From a bacterium UBP18_UBA7526 (GTDB lineage Bacteria > UBP18 > UBA7526): a stretch of 19,097 bases of DNA. The DNA is taken from contig DLMW01000032.1 of NCBI GenBank assembly GCA_002478245.1, forward strand, positions 1 through 19,097, written 5' to 3'. This document shows positions 5,489 to 13,979 of this stretch, piece after piece. Under the pieces are notes generated by a model that saw only the letters and a program-made list of their open reading frames with translations, was not told the origin of the DNA and searched no databases. The position numbers were made by a program, and so were the translations under genes. Numbering within the stretch: the first letter of the stretch is position 1; each line of letters opens with the position of its first letter.

Positions 5489-6634
5489 TTAGGTGCTCCC
5501 AACTAGACTCTCATATAACCTCTTCGTCTCTTGGGCGATGGACGCCCAGCTGAAATGCCTTTCCACCCTCTCTCTGCCCCTTTCCCCAAATTCCCTGGCC
5601 AGTCTCTCATCCCTTAATAGACGCTTGATTCCCTCGGCTAATGCTTCTGGATTCGCCGGCTCCACGAGGATGCCGGTCTCATCCGGGATTACAACCTCCT
5701 TTATGCCGCCCACGCTGGTGGCCACCACCGGCCTCCGGCAGGCCATGGCCTCCAGGTTGATGATGCCGAATGGCTCATAGATCGAGGGGCAGACAAAGAC
5801 CTTCGCGGAACTATAGAGTTGAATATACTCCTCCTCCTTCAGAAGTTCGTGGATCCAGACGATGTTCCTCTTCTCCTTAACCTTCTCCCTCATCCTATCC
5901 TCATAGTCCTTAGTATCCGCGCCCACTGCAGCCATCACTACCTGAATGTCAAGGTCATCGGCCGCCGCCACTAGGTACTCCATCCCTTTCTGTGGGGTCG
6001 GTCTGCCCACGAAGAGAATGTAGTCATCCTCAATACCATATCTCTTCTTGAGAGGGGCCTCCAGAGGAGTATACCTCCACTTATCCAAGTCGATACCGTT
6101 ATGGATCACAACGATCCTTTTCTCCAGAACATTGAAAAACCTCAGGATATCCTCCTTCATGGTATGGGAGACCGCGATTATCCGATCCGCATTCTCAATG
6201 GCGATCTTCTCTACCCAGCTACTCAGCCGATAGCCTTTTCCCAGCTGATCCTCTTTCCAGGGCCGCAACGGTTCCAGGCTATGGCAGGTGACTACTAGGG
6301 GAACCTGATAGAGCATCTTGGCCAGATAGCCGGCAAAGGAGGCATACCAGGTGTGGGTATGGACGATATCAGAGTCGATCTCATCCAGGAGAAGGGAGAG
6401 GTCGATAGAGAGGTACTTTAGGGCTTCGGTAAAGCGGTGTTTGCCCTCTTTAAACCTCTCCCAGGGCTCGTAGCCTTTGACCTTTAGGTTTCCCACTCGG
6501 CTCTCTTGGTCACCGAAACATCTCACCTCCACCTCCATCAGTTTTGCCAATTCCTGACTCAAGTATCTAAGATGAACACCTGCCCCTCCATAGACATAGG
6601 GTGGGTATTCCCGGGCGATCATGGTTACCTTCAT
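5489..6634 (-). CDS. glgM: GT4 glucosyltransferase, GlgM-type maltose-1-phosphate synthase
   Basis: This 381-residue GT-B fold enzyme resembles actinobacterial GlgM, which transfers glucose from ADP-glucose to glucose-1-phosphate to make alpha-maltose-1-phosphate. The N-terminal REYPPYVYGGAGVH (residues 8-21), VHTHTWYASFAGYLA, CHSLEPLRPWKEDQLG and ENADRIIAVS blocks closely follow mycobacterial GlgM as I recall it. The C-terminal donor site has VGRPTPQKG (R211, K216) and the GT4 E-x7-E pair at E287 and E295 in SIYEPFGIINLEAMA. It sits directly after a sugar nucleotidyltransferase (ATGA overlap, GGAGG upstream) and two genes after glgE, whose substrate it would make. The alternative is a conventional GT4 glycogen synthase elongating glucan directly. 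The glgE neighbourhood favours the GlgM role. The nucleotide (ADP or UDP) is not determined. Confidence 0.85.
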   Translation of the reverse strand: MKVTMIAREYPPYVYGGAGVHLRYLSQELAKLMEVEVRCFGDQESRVGNLKVKGYEPWERFKEGKHRFTEALKYLSIDLSLLLDEIDSDIVHTHTWYASFAGYLAKMLYQVPLVVTCHSLEPLRPWKEDQLGKGYRLSSWVEKIAIENADRIIAVSHTMKEDILRFFNVLEKRIVVIHNGIDLDKWRYTPLEAPLKKRYGIEDDYILFVGRPTPQKGMEYLVAAADDLDIQVVMAAVGADTKDYEDRMREKVKEKRNIVWIHELLKEEEYIQLYSSAKVFVCPSIYEPFGIINLEAMACRRPVVATSVGGIKEVVIPDETGILVEPANPEALAEGIKRLLRDERLAREFGERGRERVERHFSWASIAQETKRLYESLVGST

Positions 6635-7374
6635 CCCTTCCTCCGATATTCTCTATCTGCCTCTTGATACTGATTGAGATCCCCAATATCGTACCACTTC
6701 TCCGTGAAGATGTATCCATATACCGGCTCTTTCTTATATAACCACTGAATGAAGCGGCCAGGCTGGTCTGGGTTATTACCCTGGGCCAGATACCTCTTGA
6801 TAAGATGGAGCTTCTCTTTAGGGAAGAGGTAGAGGCAGATGGCCGCCAACGTCGTCTGGGGCTTTTGGGGCTTCTCAATAAAAGAGACGATCCTCCCTTC
6901 TCTATCGAGCCTTACCTCAGAGTACTTCCTCATTAGCTTTCGGTCCTTCACATCATGGAGGGCCACTATCGGAAAGCGACCCCTCTTTAGAAAGGAGTTG
7001 ACAAACCTAAGAACAGATAGGGTGAAGAGGTTGTCGCCAGCCACGACTATTAGATCATCCTTAGTATCCATCCGATCAATGACAAAGTCCATGTCGCCAA
7101 TGGCTCCTAATTTCGTCTCATCCGATGTCGTGCCATCATTGAGGACCACGATAGATTTCTTGGTCACTATCTCTCTTGCCCACTTTTGAAACTTGGAAAA
7201 GAATTTCTGGTTGGTCACGAGATAGATCTCATCTACCTCCTCCACCTCCTCCAGTCTCTCCATTAGGTAATTGAGCATGGGCTTGCCCGCTATGGGAAGG
7301 AGGTGTTTTGGTCTGTTGAGAGTCAGAGGATAGAGCCGGGTAGCGTAGCCTGCACAGAGGATTAATACCTTCAT
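6631..7374 (-). CDS. Short glucose-1-phosphate nucleotidyltransferase
   Basis: This 247-residue protein is a single nucleotidyltransferase (RmlA/GlgC-like Rossmann) domain that would make an NDP-glucose from NTP and glucose-1-phosphate. The signature is CAGYATRLYPLTLNRPKHLL at residues 7-26, followed by PIAGKPML. Metal-binding D114 lies in VVAGDNLF, the sugar-binding FIEKP at 165-169, and a second conserved acidic site in WYDIGDL. It lacks the C-terminal left-handed beta-helix of GlgC and is far shorter than GlgC (about 400 residues). It lies between glgE (2-base gap) and glgM (ATGA overlap), so it probably supplies the GlgM donor. Base specificity (A, U or dT) cannot be read from the sequence. 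A role in an unrelated sugar pathway is possible but less likely here. Confidence 0.82.
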   Translation of the reverse strand: MKVLILCAGYATRLYPLTLNRPKHLLPIAGKPMLNYLMERLEEVEEVDEIYLVTNQKFFSKFQKWAREIVTKKSIVVLNDGTTSDETKLGAIGDMDFVIDRMDTKDDLIVVAGDNLFTLSVLRFVNSFLKRGRFPIVALHDVKDRKLMRKYSEVRLDREGRIVSFIEKPQKPQTTLAAICLYLFPKEKLHLIKRYLAQGNNPDQPGRFIQWLYKKEPVYGYIFTEKWYDIGDLNQYQEADREYRRKG

Positions 7375-7376
7375 CT

Positions 7377-9338
7377 TCAGTGCCCCGGGGTGGTGAGGTA
7401 GGCGCTGATTATGGATGGGCAGCCATATCCTTCACTAATTCTATTTATCTCCTCAGTATAGACCCGGTCATAGGTTGGGCCGGTATAGACCAGGGGGGCG
7501 ATCTTTTCCTGATATAATTTCTCCAGTTCTATTCTGGCGAACATATCGTTCTTCAGGACCTTCTCCCTTAATTCGAAGAAGAGCTGGGCATGGGCATAAG
7601 CCAGCCCGACCGATTCTGCCTGGGGCTTTACCTCTTCTATGAATTCCTCCCCTTCCTTCTCTATCCGGAAGATATAGGCCGGCTCAAGGGAAGGATCGAG
7701 GCGCACATAGTTCTCCCTTCCCTGCCAGGCATATAACCTCTCGGTAATCAGCTCCCTTACCCCATACCTTCCCTCGGATGGGATCCCCAGCTCCTCGCAA
7801 GGAAGGGTAACCCGACCCTGCTGGGCATTAAAGGGGTCGAGGTTCACTACTACGAGAATGATATTCTTCCTATCGGGCGAGGCCTTTCCATAGCATAGGA
7901 TATGCTCACTCGTTGAATTGTAGAAGCAAAGGTTATCGTAGTAGTGAAGCGCCGGATTCTCTCTCCTTATTTGGTTTAACTTAGTGATGTAATCCTTGAT
8001 ATTCCCTGGCCGATCCCAATCCCATACCTTATACTGAAATATCTCAGAATCCCGGTAATCCTCTGTCCCGGGCAGGGCATCGGCCTCACATAGCTCATAA
8101 CCGTTGTATATCCCGTATAAAGAGGAGAGGGTAGCGGCAAGGGCGATCCTCATCTTAAAGGCCGGCCTCCCTCCCTCCTGGAGTATCCTGGGCAGGATAT
8201 TGATGTCATTGGCAAAGAGGTTCCCTCTCAGGAATTCCTTCAGGTAACTGGTGGTGAGCTTAGTGAAATACTCGATCAGTTCCTCTTTGCGGTTGCGCCA
8301 GGTAAAATAGGTATAGGACTGAGAGAAGCCTAAGAGGGCATGGAGCTCTAGCCTCTCGTAATAGGTGAAGGCCTCGGAGAGGAAGACCACCTCTGGGTAT
8401 TCCCTCTTGACCTCCCTTATCAGCCATTCCCAGAACTCACCTGGCTTGGTATGGGGGTTATCGACCCGAAAGCTCTTTATCCCTTCTTGAATCCAGAAGG
8501 TGAAGATGCTCTTCATCTCCTCCCACATGGCCTCCCGGTCCGGAGGATAGAAATTGAGGGGGTAGACGTCCTGGTACTTCTTGGGTGGGTTCTCGGCATA
8601 GGCGATGGTGCCGTCCGGACGATAATGAAACCATCCCGGGTGCTCCTTTACATAGGGATGATCTGGTGAACATTGCAGGCCAACATCTAGGGCTAACTCT
8701 AGCCCCAGCTCCCTTACTCTTTTGGCAAAATGGCGGAAGTCCTCCATATCCCCCAGGTCGGGATCGATGGATTTATGGCCACCCAGCTCATTGCCCACTG
8801 CCCAGGGGCTACCAGGGTCATTTGGTCCAGCAACAAGGGTATTGTTCGGCCCTTTCCGGTTGGTGCGGCCAATGGGATGGATGGGAGGCAGGAGGATGAC
8901 ATCGAAGCCCATCTTTTTTATATCGAGAAGCCTCTCTTCCATATCTCTAAAGGTGGCGCTCTTTCCCTCTATTCTCCCTTGTGACCTGGCCCACATCCGG
9001 TACCAGCTAGCGAACCTTGCCCTTACCGGATCGACCACTACCTCTAGGGTGTGGCGATAGCTGGTCTTGGGACGCCAGAGGCCAAGAGGGGCAGCCTCTA
9101 CCGTGTATTGGTAGGTGCCCATTGTTCGGGGGAAGAAACTCCCCTTCCATCTAGCCTCCCCCATGGGTTCCATGGGGACCCTCTCCCATTCCCATCCCCT
9201 CTTGCGGTACTTTAACCAGGCCTTTATGGGTTTTCTACTTACAATATGGGCATAGACCTCAAAAGGCCGATCGATCTCTCTCTTGACCGGGTAGCGGCCA
9301 CCAGCGATCTCGGGTTCTACATTGATGATCTTAGACAT
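7377..9338 (-). CDS. glgE: GlgE: alpha-1,4-glucan:maltose-1-phosphate maltosyltransferase
   Basis: This GH13_3 enzyme transfers maltosyl units from alpha-maltose-1-phosphate to the non-reducing end of alpha-1,4-glucan. GlgE hallmarks are dense: LPPIHPIGRTNRKGPNN (150-166), DPGSPWAVGNELGGH (174-188), ALDVGLQCSPDHP (216-228), YAENPPKKYQDVYP (247-260), the nucleophile strand FRVDNPHTKP with D293, and the acid/base FLSEAFT with E322. An N-terminal beta-sandwich domain precedes the barrel and a C-terminal beta domain follows. The start at 9338 gives 653 residues. It is chosen because GGAGGGG lies just upstream and it overlaps the previous gene by eight bases (ATGTCTAA). A longer in-frame start at 9395 would overlap that gene by 65 bases. 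The gene lies between the GH57 branching enzyme and the NDP-glucose/GlgM genes, completing a GlgE pathway. No treS or pep2 is in view. Confidence 0.95.
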   Translation of the reverse strand: MSKIINVEPEIAGGRYPVKREIDRPFEVYAHIVSRKPIKAWLKYRKRGWEWERVPMEPMGEARWKGSFFPRTMGTYQYTVEAAPLGLWRPKTSYRHTLEVVVDPVRARFASWYRMWARSQGRIEGKSATFRDMEERLLDIKKMGFDVILLPPIHPIGRTNRKGPNNTLVAGPNDPGSPWAVGNELGGHKSIDPDLGDMEDFRHFAKRVRELGLELALDVGLQCSPDHPYVKEHPGWFHYRPDGTIAYAENPPKKYQDVYPLNFYPPDREAMWEEMKSIFTFWIQEGIKSFRVDNPHTKPGEFWEWLIREVKREYPEVVFLSEAFTYYERLELHALLGFSQSYTYFTWRNRKEELIEYFTKLTTSYLKEFLRGNLFANDINILPRILQEGGRPAFKMRIALAATLSSLYGIYNGYELCEADALPGTEDYRDSEIFQYKVWDWDRPGNIKDYITKLNQIRRENPALHYYDNLCFYNSTSEHILCYGKASPDRKNIILVVVNLDPFNAQQGRVTLPCEELGIPSEGRYGVRELITERLYAWQGRENYVRLDPSLEPAYIFRIEKEGEEFIEEVKPQAESVGLAYAHAQLFFELREKVLKNDMFARIELEKLYQEKIAPLVYTGPTYDRVYTEEINRISEGYGCPSIISAYLTTPGH

Positions 9339-11046
9339 CTTTTCCCCTCCACCAATCGGGATCGATCTCGCTGAAGACGTGATCCCTTTTCTCACATTCT
9401 GTAAGAAAGGCGCGGTCGGATCTCGTCACCCTTTTACCCGCTAATAGTCCCTCTATCATCCCATATATCCTCTGGAAGTTCTCATAGTGTCTTGAGGCCC
9501 GGATCTCGGCATAGTCCCGGGCGCTCCAGGTAGAGATTAGGAAGGGCCAATCCGAGCTCTCCAAGAGAAGGAGCTCCCGGGCCAACTGCTTCAGGAGGCG
9601 CTTCTTAAGGTGATTAAGGGGGGGTCTCAATCTAGAGAGGATCCCCTTCATCTCTCTCTCTGCCTGGTAGATACACCTCCAGACCCATTTCGTCCCTTGA
9701 TTGAACCAGATCCAGTGGAACCCTCCTTCTCCCCAGGAACCCTCAGGCAATTCTATTATGGTCTGGGGAAGACTCTTTTCCAGATAGCGAGAACAGGTGG
9801 TGAGTTCTATCTCCGGATCCTTACTCATCCCTTTCAGGCTAAGATAGAGAAACTCTGGCCCCTCAAACCACCAGTGGCCGAAGAGCTCGGTATCATAGGG
9901 AGCGGTGACTATCCCTGGAGAGTGGGTCTTTGAGAAGTGATTCTTTAAAGAACCCTGCACCAGGCTTACGAAATGGCTTGCATTCTCCCTTAACCTCTCT
10001 TTTACCTTCTCTGGTTGATAGATGAGTTTGGAGCCTAGATCAGATTGGGAACTGGTGACCCGCCAATACCTCAATCCCCCTGGGAAATGTTTCTTATGGA
10101 AATCGAGATACCAGCCATCCCCGGGATAGCCATGCTCCCCACTCCAGACCTGAAGGGCGGTAATGGGATCCCGGGTAAAGACCGCAACCTCTCTTCCCTC
10201 TCCACTCCCTTTCAGGTAGTAGACCTCATAGGGGGTTCTCTCTTCTTTTTCTGGCCGTGGCCTATAACCCTTTTTGAACTGGCGCCATAACTCTGCTAAG
10301 GCCTTAAACCTCTCTAAGTAGACACCAATGGTCTTTCCTCCTTTGAGCATCGGGGTATCGATGATGAAATACTTCAGGCCATTCTGGGCTAGAAAGTAGT
10401 CTATCCCTTTCCTTCTCTTCTTCCTCCCCTTACCAAGGGGGGGGGCCCATTCATAGCCCGGTCGATAGGCACATTCGGGAAGCCAGATCCCTCTTGGCCT
10501 CTCTCCAAAATACTTAAGATAGGTGCTAACCCCCTGCTTTATCTGGGCCTCGATGCAGACATCCTCCCCTATCAGGGGTAGATAGCCATGAGTGGCAGAG
10601 GAGGTCATGATCTCGATCTGGCCTAGAGACTGTAATCTCTTGAAGGCGAGGATCAGATCCTCCTGGTATGAGGTCTTAAAATCCGAAAGGCGTTCCTGAT
10701 AGTAATCATACCAGAAGGAGGCCAATCGGCTGGATTGCTTCTCCCCAGTAGAAGTAAAAGTCTCTTTGTTCTCCTTTGCGATATCTATCTTGGCCTGGAT
10801 ATAGCCTTTCAATCCCTCCTTAAACTCGGGAGAGGCCAATTGCTCTAAGAGGATGGGTGTTAGGCCTAGGGTAATCTGGGGTGAGATACCCTCCCTTACT
10901 AACCTATTCAATACATTTAATAGGGGAAGGTAGGTCTCACAGGCAGCCTCATAGAGCCAGTCTGTACCATGGGGCCAGGTGCCATGGCCGACAACATAGG
11001 GCAGATGGGAATGGAGAACAAAGGTGAAATAGCCCTTCCTACTCAT
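9331..11046 (-). CDS. GH57 1,4-alpha-glucan branching enzyme
   Basis: This 571-residue GH57 protein resembles the archaeal/thermophile branching enzymes (TK1436 type), which cut alpha-1,4 chains and re-attach them by alpha-1,6 links. The N-terminal motif is FTFVLHSHLPYV, with HGTWPHGTDWLYEAACETY behind it. The nucleophile is E191 in GIWLPECAY and the acid/base is D385 in APYDTELFGHWWFEGP. The SGEHGYPGDGWYLDFHKK segment (302-319) is typical of this subfamily. The C-terminal third is the helical DUF1957-type domain (WPFLISTWSARDYA). Its start codon directly follows the stop of the RimK-like gene, and its end overlaps glgE by eight bases, so branching and GlgE elongation are probably coupled. 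GH57 branching enzymes vary in activity, and some mainly hydrolyse, so the activity is a strong but family-based inference. Confidence 0.9.
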   Translation of the reverse strand: MSRKGYFTFVLHSHLPYVVGHGTWPHGTDWLYEAACETYLPLLNVLNRLVREGISPQITLGLTPILLEQLASPEFKEGLKGYIQAKIDIAKENKETFTSTGEKQSSRLASFWYDYYQERLSDFKTSYQEDLILAFKRLQSLGQIEIMTSSATHGYLPLIGEDVCIEAQIKQGVSTYLKYFGERPRGIWLPECAYRPGYEWAPPLGKGRKKRRKGIDYFLAQNGLKYFIIDTPMLKGGKTIGVYLERFKALAELWRQFKKGYRPRPEKEERTPYEVYYLKGSGEGREVAVFTRDPITALQVWSGEHGYPGDGWYLDFHKKHFPGGLRYWRVTSSQSDLGSKLIYQPEKVKERLRENASHFVSLVQGSLKNHFSKTHSPGIVTAPYDTELFGHWWFEGPEFLYLSLKGMSKDPEIELTTCSRYLEKSLPQTIIELPEGSWGEGGFHWIWFNQGTKWVWRCIYQAEREMKGILSRLRPPLNHLKKRLLKQLARELLLLESSDWPFLISTWSARDYAEIRASRHYENFQRIYGMIEGLLAGKRVTRSDRAFLTECEKRDHVFSEIDPDWWRGKDV

Positions 11047-11943
11047 TTAAAATATACCCAGTCTAACCTTTATGAAATTATATATCTCATCTGGGATGCT
11101 TACCCCACAACAGCTCTCTATTCCTTGGAATTCGGGAGAGGAATTAACCTCACATATCTTGAAGTGATCACCATCAAATAGAAGGTCTATTCCCGCGATA
11201 TCGAGGTTTAAGATCTCGGCCGATTCCGTAGCCAACCATTCAATCTCCGGATTTATCTCATAAGCCCTTACCTCTCCTCCCCGGGAAAAATTCGCCTTAA
11301 AACTCTCATCCCTAGCCATTCTCTCCATACAGGCCACTACCCTACCTCCAATTACAAATACTCTGATATCCCTTCCGCAACTTCTTGCGATAAATTCCTG
11401 AAGGATTATATTAACATTGGGCTTGGTAGCGCTGATCAGTTCCATGAGATCCTTAAAGTTCGCTTTCTTCTCACAGAGAAATACTCCATTCCCATGGGAA
11501 CCAGAGATGGTCTTAACTACTACTGGGAAGCCGACCTGTCTGTCAACGAGTTCCACATTTACTGGATATTTTACTAACATCGTCTTGGGTACTGGTAGAT
11601 CACTCTCAGCAAGGATCTGCTGGGTATATAGTTTATCCTTTACCACTTCGATGCTCTGGGATGAATTAAAGGTATGGACTCCCAGCCTCTCCAAATGCCT
11701 GATTACCGCTAAGGCAAAATAGGTCGTGCCCGCTCCCATCCTGGGCAAGAGGAATTGGGGTAAGGGCTCATACGCTCCATCGATGAGGATGCTCTTCCGA
11801 TCGTCTCTGGTAACTATCAAGTCGAATTGCTCCGGGCTTATTATCCTGAGCTCAATCCCCCTCTCTTCCGCCACTTCTCTAAAACGGCGGATCTCATATG
11901 GCTCGGGATCTTCCATTCTTTTAAATATCATCCATCCTCTCAT
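11047..11943 (-). CDS. RimK-like ATP-grasp ligase
   Basis: This 298-residue ATP-grasp protein is of the RimK/LysX/MptN/CofF type. These enzymes use ATP to join an amino acid, often glutamate, to a carboxylate on a protein or small molecule. ATP-binding features are GFPVVVKTISGSHGNGV (138-154, with K144 and the glycine loop), LQEFI (181-185), DIRVFVIGGRVVA (192-204), GIDLL with D253, and metal ligands in EVNSSPEFQGIE (E265, N267). The N-terminal pre-grasp domain is present. The start at 11943 overlaps the previous stop as ATGA and is served by a perfect GGAGGTGA seven bases upstream, one of the best ribosome sites in the operon. Its substrate is not predictable from sequence. Its position inside a glucan operon is unexpected. 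Confidence 0.85.
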   Translation of the reverse strand: MRGWMIFKRMEDPEPYEIRRFREVAEERGIELRIISPEQFDLIVTRDDRKSILIDGAYEPLPQFLLPRMGAGTTYFALAVIRHLERLGVHTFNSSQSIEVVKDKLYTQQILAESDLPVPKTMLVKYPVNVELVDRQVGFPVVVKTISGSHGNGVFLCEKKANFKDLMELISATKPNVNIILQEFIARSCGRDIRVFVIGGRVVACMERMARDESFKANFSRGGEVRAYEINPEIEWLATESAEILNLDIAGIDLLFDGDHFKICEVNSSPEFQGIESCCGVSIPDEIYNFIKVRLGIF

Positions 11944-13979
11944 TTAGTAATCACCTCCTTCAGTCGGAGTCTGAAGGCCTCCCCTTTCTCAAGCAAAAGC
12001 CTCCAATGGGGGAGGTAGAGGATGCCCTGATCGATAAGGTCGAAGGCCTCGGCAGACTGGGAGATGGTCCTTATGGGAACCTTCCACCATTCTGCTTCGA
12101 CATCGCTTGCCAATTTTAATTTCAAGGGGAGATCGCGAAAGGCCACTTTAGCCTCTTTCCCCTTAAAGGTAGAAGGCTCCTCTCGGTTAGCGAAACAGAA
12201 CTCTACCAGGAAGAGGAAAGAGACTCTCTCCTTGCCTCCATTAACCAGGGTATATCTATAATCCAACTCTGGATATTCCTTTTGGATTCTGATCTCCTTC
12301 TCTATGGTGATGGGTTCGCCACCGATCCTCTCTTCCCCGCTTAAGGAGACGGAAACCCCATTTCCTCTTCTTTTGATTGATGCCTGGTAGATCCTCTTTA
12401 GGGGAGGTCTTCCCAACCAGGAGAGGGAACCGCTTGAGAAGTCAGAAGGCGTAGTTGATAGGGGAAGGAGGTGGTCTAGGAGTGTGGTATGGAGATACTG
12501 ATCGTATGAGAGATACTTCGCCATCTCCCGGGAGATGCCTTTCTTCAGATCATGGATACTCTCCTGGCCTCGGGGTCTTCCCCTTGGTAAGACCTTCAGT
12601 CCCTTATGATAGGTCTCTTCCCTTCGGGAGATTATATCTGTGAGGTTGAAGAAGGCTGGTCGATAGTCCAGCTCATAGATGGTGCCTCCTCTTTTGGGAG
12701 AGAGGAAGATGTTGAAGGCCTCGGTCTCTATGAGGATCTCTCTCTGGCCATCGCTATTTAAGTCAGCCTCTGTTACTCGGGGTAGGGTCTTCAGGCCTTG
12801 TGTAATCACCTCAGCCTTTATGAGGTTACGATAATTCTCCCTTCTTAAGTGAGGAAGATATAGTCCACCGAAGACCCCATGCCAGTAGGCATCGTTATCC
12901 TGAGCACGATAGAGGCACTTTAGACCCTCAGTAAGACGCTTCCCCCTCTTAAGGTTAGAAAGTCTTGAGCTTGTGAGAAGCATCCGGTCATAGAGGTTCT
13001 TGGCTTCCGGATACTTGCGCAGGAAGTTCCGGAAGAAGCCGCCTTTGAGGAAGGGACGATACCTCTCATATAACCCTTTAGATTTGAGATGGGAGATGGC
13101 CTCCTCTAACCCCTTCCCCTTCTCTGGCGAGAGGACCCATTGGCCCATCTCCTCATAGGAAGAGGTGGGGAGATAGACCAGGCCATTGGGTTCATTCGCT
13201 ATTAGATATTCATGGAAAGTAGAAGTGGTGAGCCATTTACCGTTCTTCTCTATCTCAGTAAAGAACTTCTCCAACCAGCCCTCCCTATATACCCACTGGT
13301 GGGTGCCGGGCCAGAGACCGAACTTCTCTCCGTCATCGAAGATGGTTAGGGCCCTGATCCCTCTATCCTTAGCCCCTTCTAAGTAGCCTATGGTCTCCTG
13401 GGGAAGGTGGAAGGGGATGGAATAGCGCAGTTTCATATCAATGGGGAAGATATAGAGAAGGTTGCCCTGATCCTCAGTGAGGAAGTAGTTGTTTACCTCT
13501 TCCTTAGAGAGGCCAGCAGAGAAGAAGTGGGTATCGTCTATTGCTGTATATTCTAGACCGGTTCCTCTCACTAGGGTGGGTAGGTTAGGCTCCCAGACCC
13601 TCTCTGTCAACCAGAAGCCCGAGGGTCTAAAGGAGAAGTTCTGGAAAAGAAAATCTTTCATCATCCCAATCTGTCCGGTTACATCCTCTATGGGGATTAA
13701 GGGGAGGAGGGGCTCATAGAACCCTCCTCCCAGGATCTCAATCTGGCCTCTTTCTAATAGCCTCTTTAGCCTCTTCAAGAAATCGGGATGCTTACCCCCT
13801 ACCCATTCCCAGAGAGGGCCAGAGTAATGGAAGGAGACCTTGACCTTGGGATGCCTCTCTAAGACCTCAATAAAGGGGAGATAGGCTTCCTTATATCCTC
13901 TCTCAAAGACTTCCGGGAAATTTCCTACTGGCTGATGGTTGTGGACGCCGAATAAGAGGTGGATCTTGCTCTCATCCAT
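11940..13979 (-). CDS. GH57 4-alpha-glucanotransferase (or alpha-amylase)
   Basis: The 679-residue protein matches the Thermococcus 4-alpha-glucanotransferase type of GH57. The N-terminal motif is FGVHNHQPVGNFPEVFERGY. Next come EILGGGFYEPLLPLIP, the nucleophile strand FWLTERVWEPNLP (E126) and the acid/base region FDDGEKFGLWPGTHQW (D215/D216). After a helical region, the C-terminal half (about 370-679) is a beta-rich domain like the DUF1925/DUF1926 part of these enzymes, with NDAYWHGVFGGLYLPHLR at the junction. Expected activity is disproportionation of maltodextrins, with some members behaving as amylases. The start directly follows the stop of the preceding GH57 gene, with GGAG seven bases upstream, and the stop overlaps the RimK-like gene. 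No signal peptide is seen, so it should act on cytoplasmic glucan. Confidence 0.88.
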   Translation of the reverse strand: MDESKIHLLFGVHNHQPVGNFPEVFERGYKEAYLPFIEVLERHPKVKVSFHYSGPLWEWVGGKHPDFLKRLKRLLERGQIEILGGGFYEPLLPLIPIEDVTGQIGMMKDFLFQNFSFRPSGFWLTERVWEPNLPTLVRGTGLEYTAIDDTHFFSAGLSKEEVNNYFLTEDQGNLLYIFPIDMKLRYSIPFHLPQETIGYLEGAKDRGIRALTIFDDGEKFGLWPGTHQWVYREGWLEKFFTEIEKNGKWLTTSTFHEYLIANEPNGLVYLPTSSYEEMGQWVLSPEKGKGLEEAISHLKSKGLYERYRPFLKGGFFRNFLRKYPEAKNLYDRMLLTSSRLSNLKRGKRLTEGLKCLYRAQDNDAYWHGVFGGLYLPHLRRENYRNLIKAEVITQGLKTLPRVTEADLNSDGQREILIETEAFNIFLSPKRGGTIYELDYRPAFFNLTDIISRREETYHKGLKVLPRGRPRGQESIHDLKKGISREMAKYLSYDQYLHTTLLDHLLPLSTTPSDFSSGSLSWLGRPPLKRIYQASIKRRGNGVSVSLSGEERIGGEPITIEKEIRIQKEYPELDYRYTLVNGGKERVSFLFLVEFCFANREEPSTFKGKEAKVAFRDLPLKLKLASDVEAEWWKVPIRTISQSAEAFDLIDQGILYLPHWRLLLEKGEAFRLRLKEVITK

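Noticed and set aside
5473..5502. A TTG start for the DUF2934 protein inside glgM
   Set aside because: The upstream TTG has no ribosome site of its own, whereas the ATG at 5472 has GGGGGTGA five bases before it.
5489..6634. Classical bacterial glycogen synthase GlgA (GT5)
   Set aside because: The protein is about 100 residues too short and lacks the GT5 KTGGL-type N-terminus. Its blocks follow the GT4 GlgM family, and glgE is two genes away.
9339..9395. A 19-residue N-terminal extension of GlgE from a start at 9395
   Set aside because: It would overlap the GH57 gene by 65 bases. The ATG at 9338 has a strong GGAGGGG site and begins a normal GlgE N-terminus.
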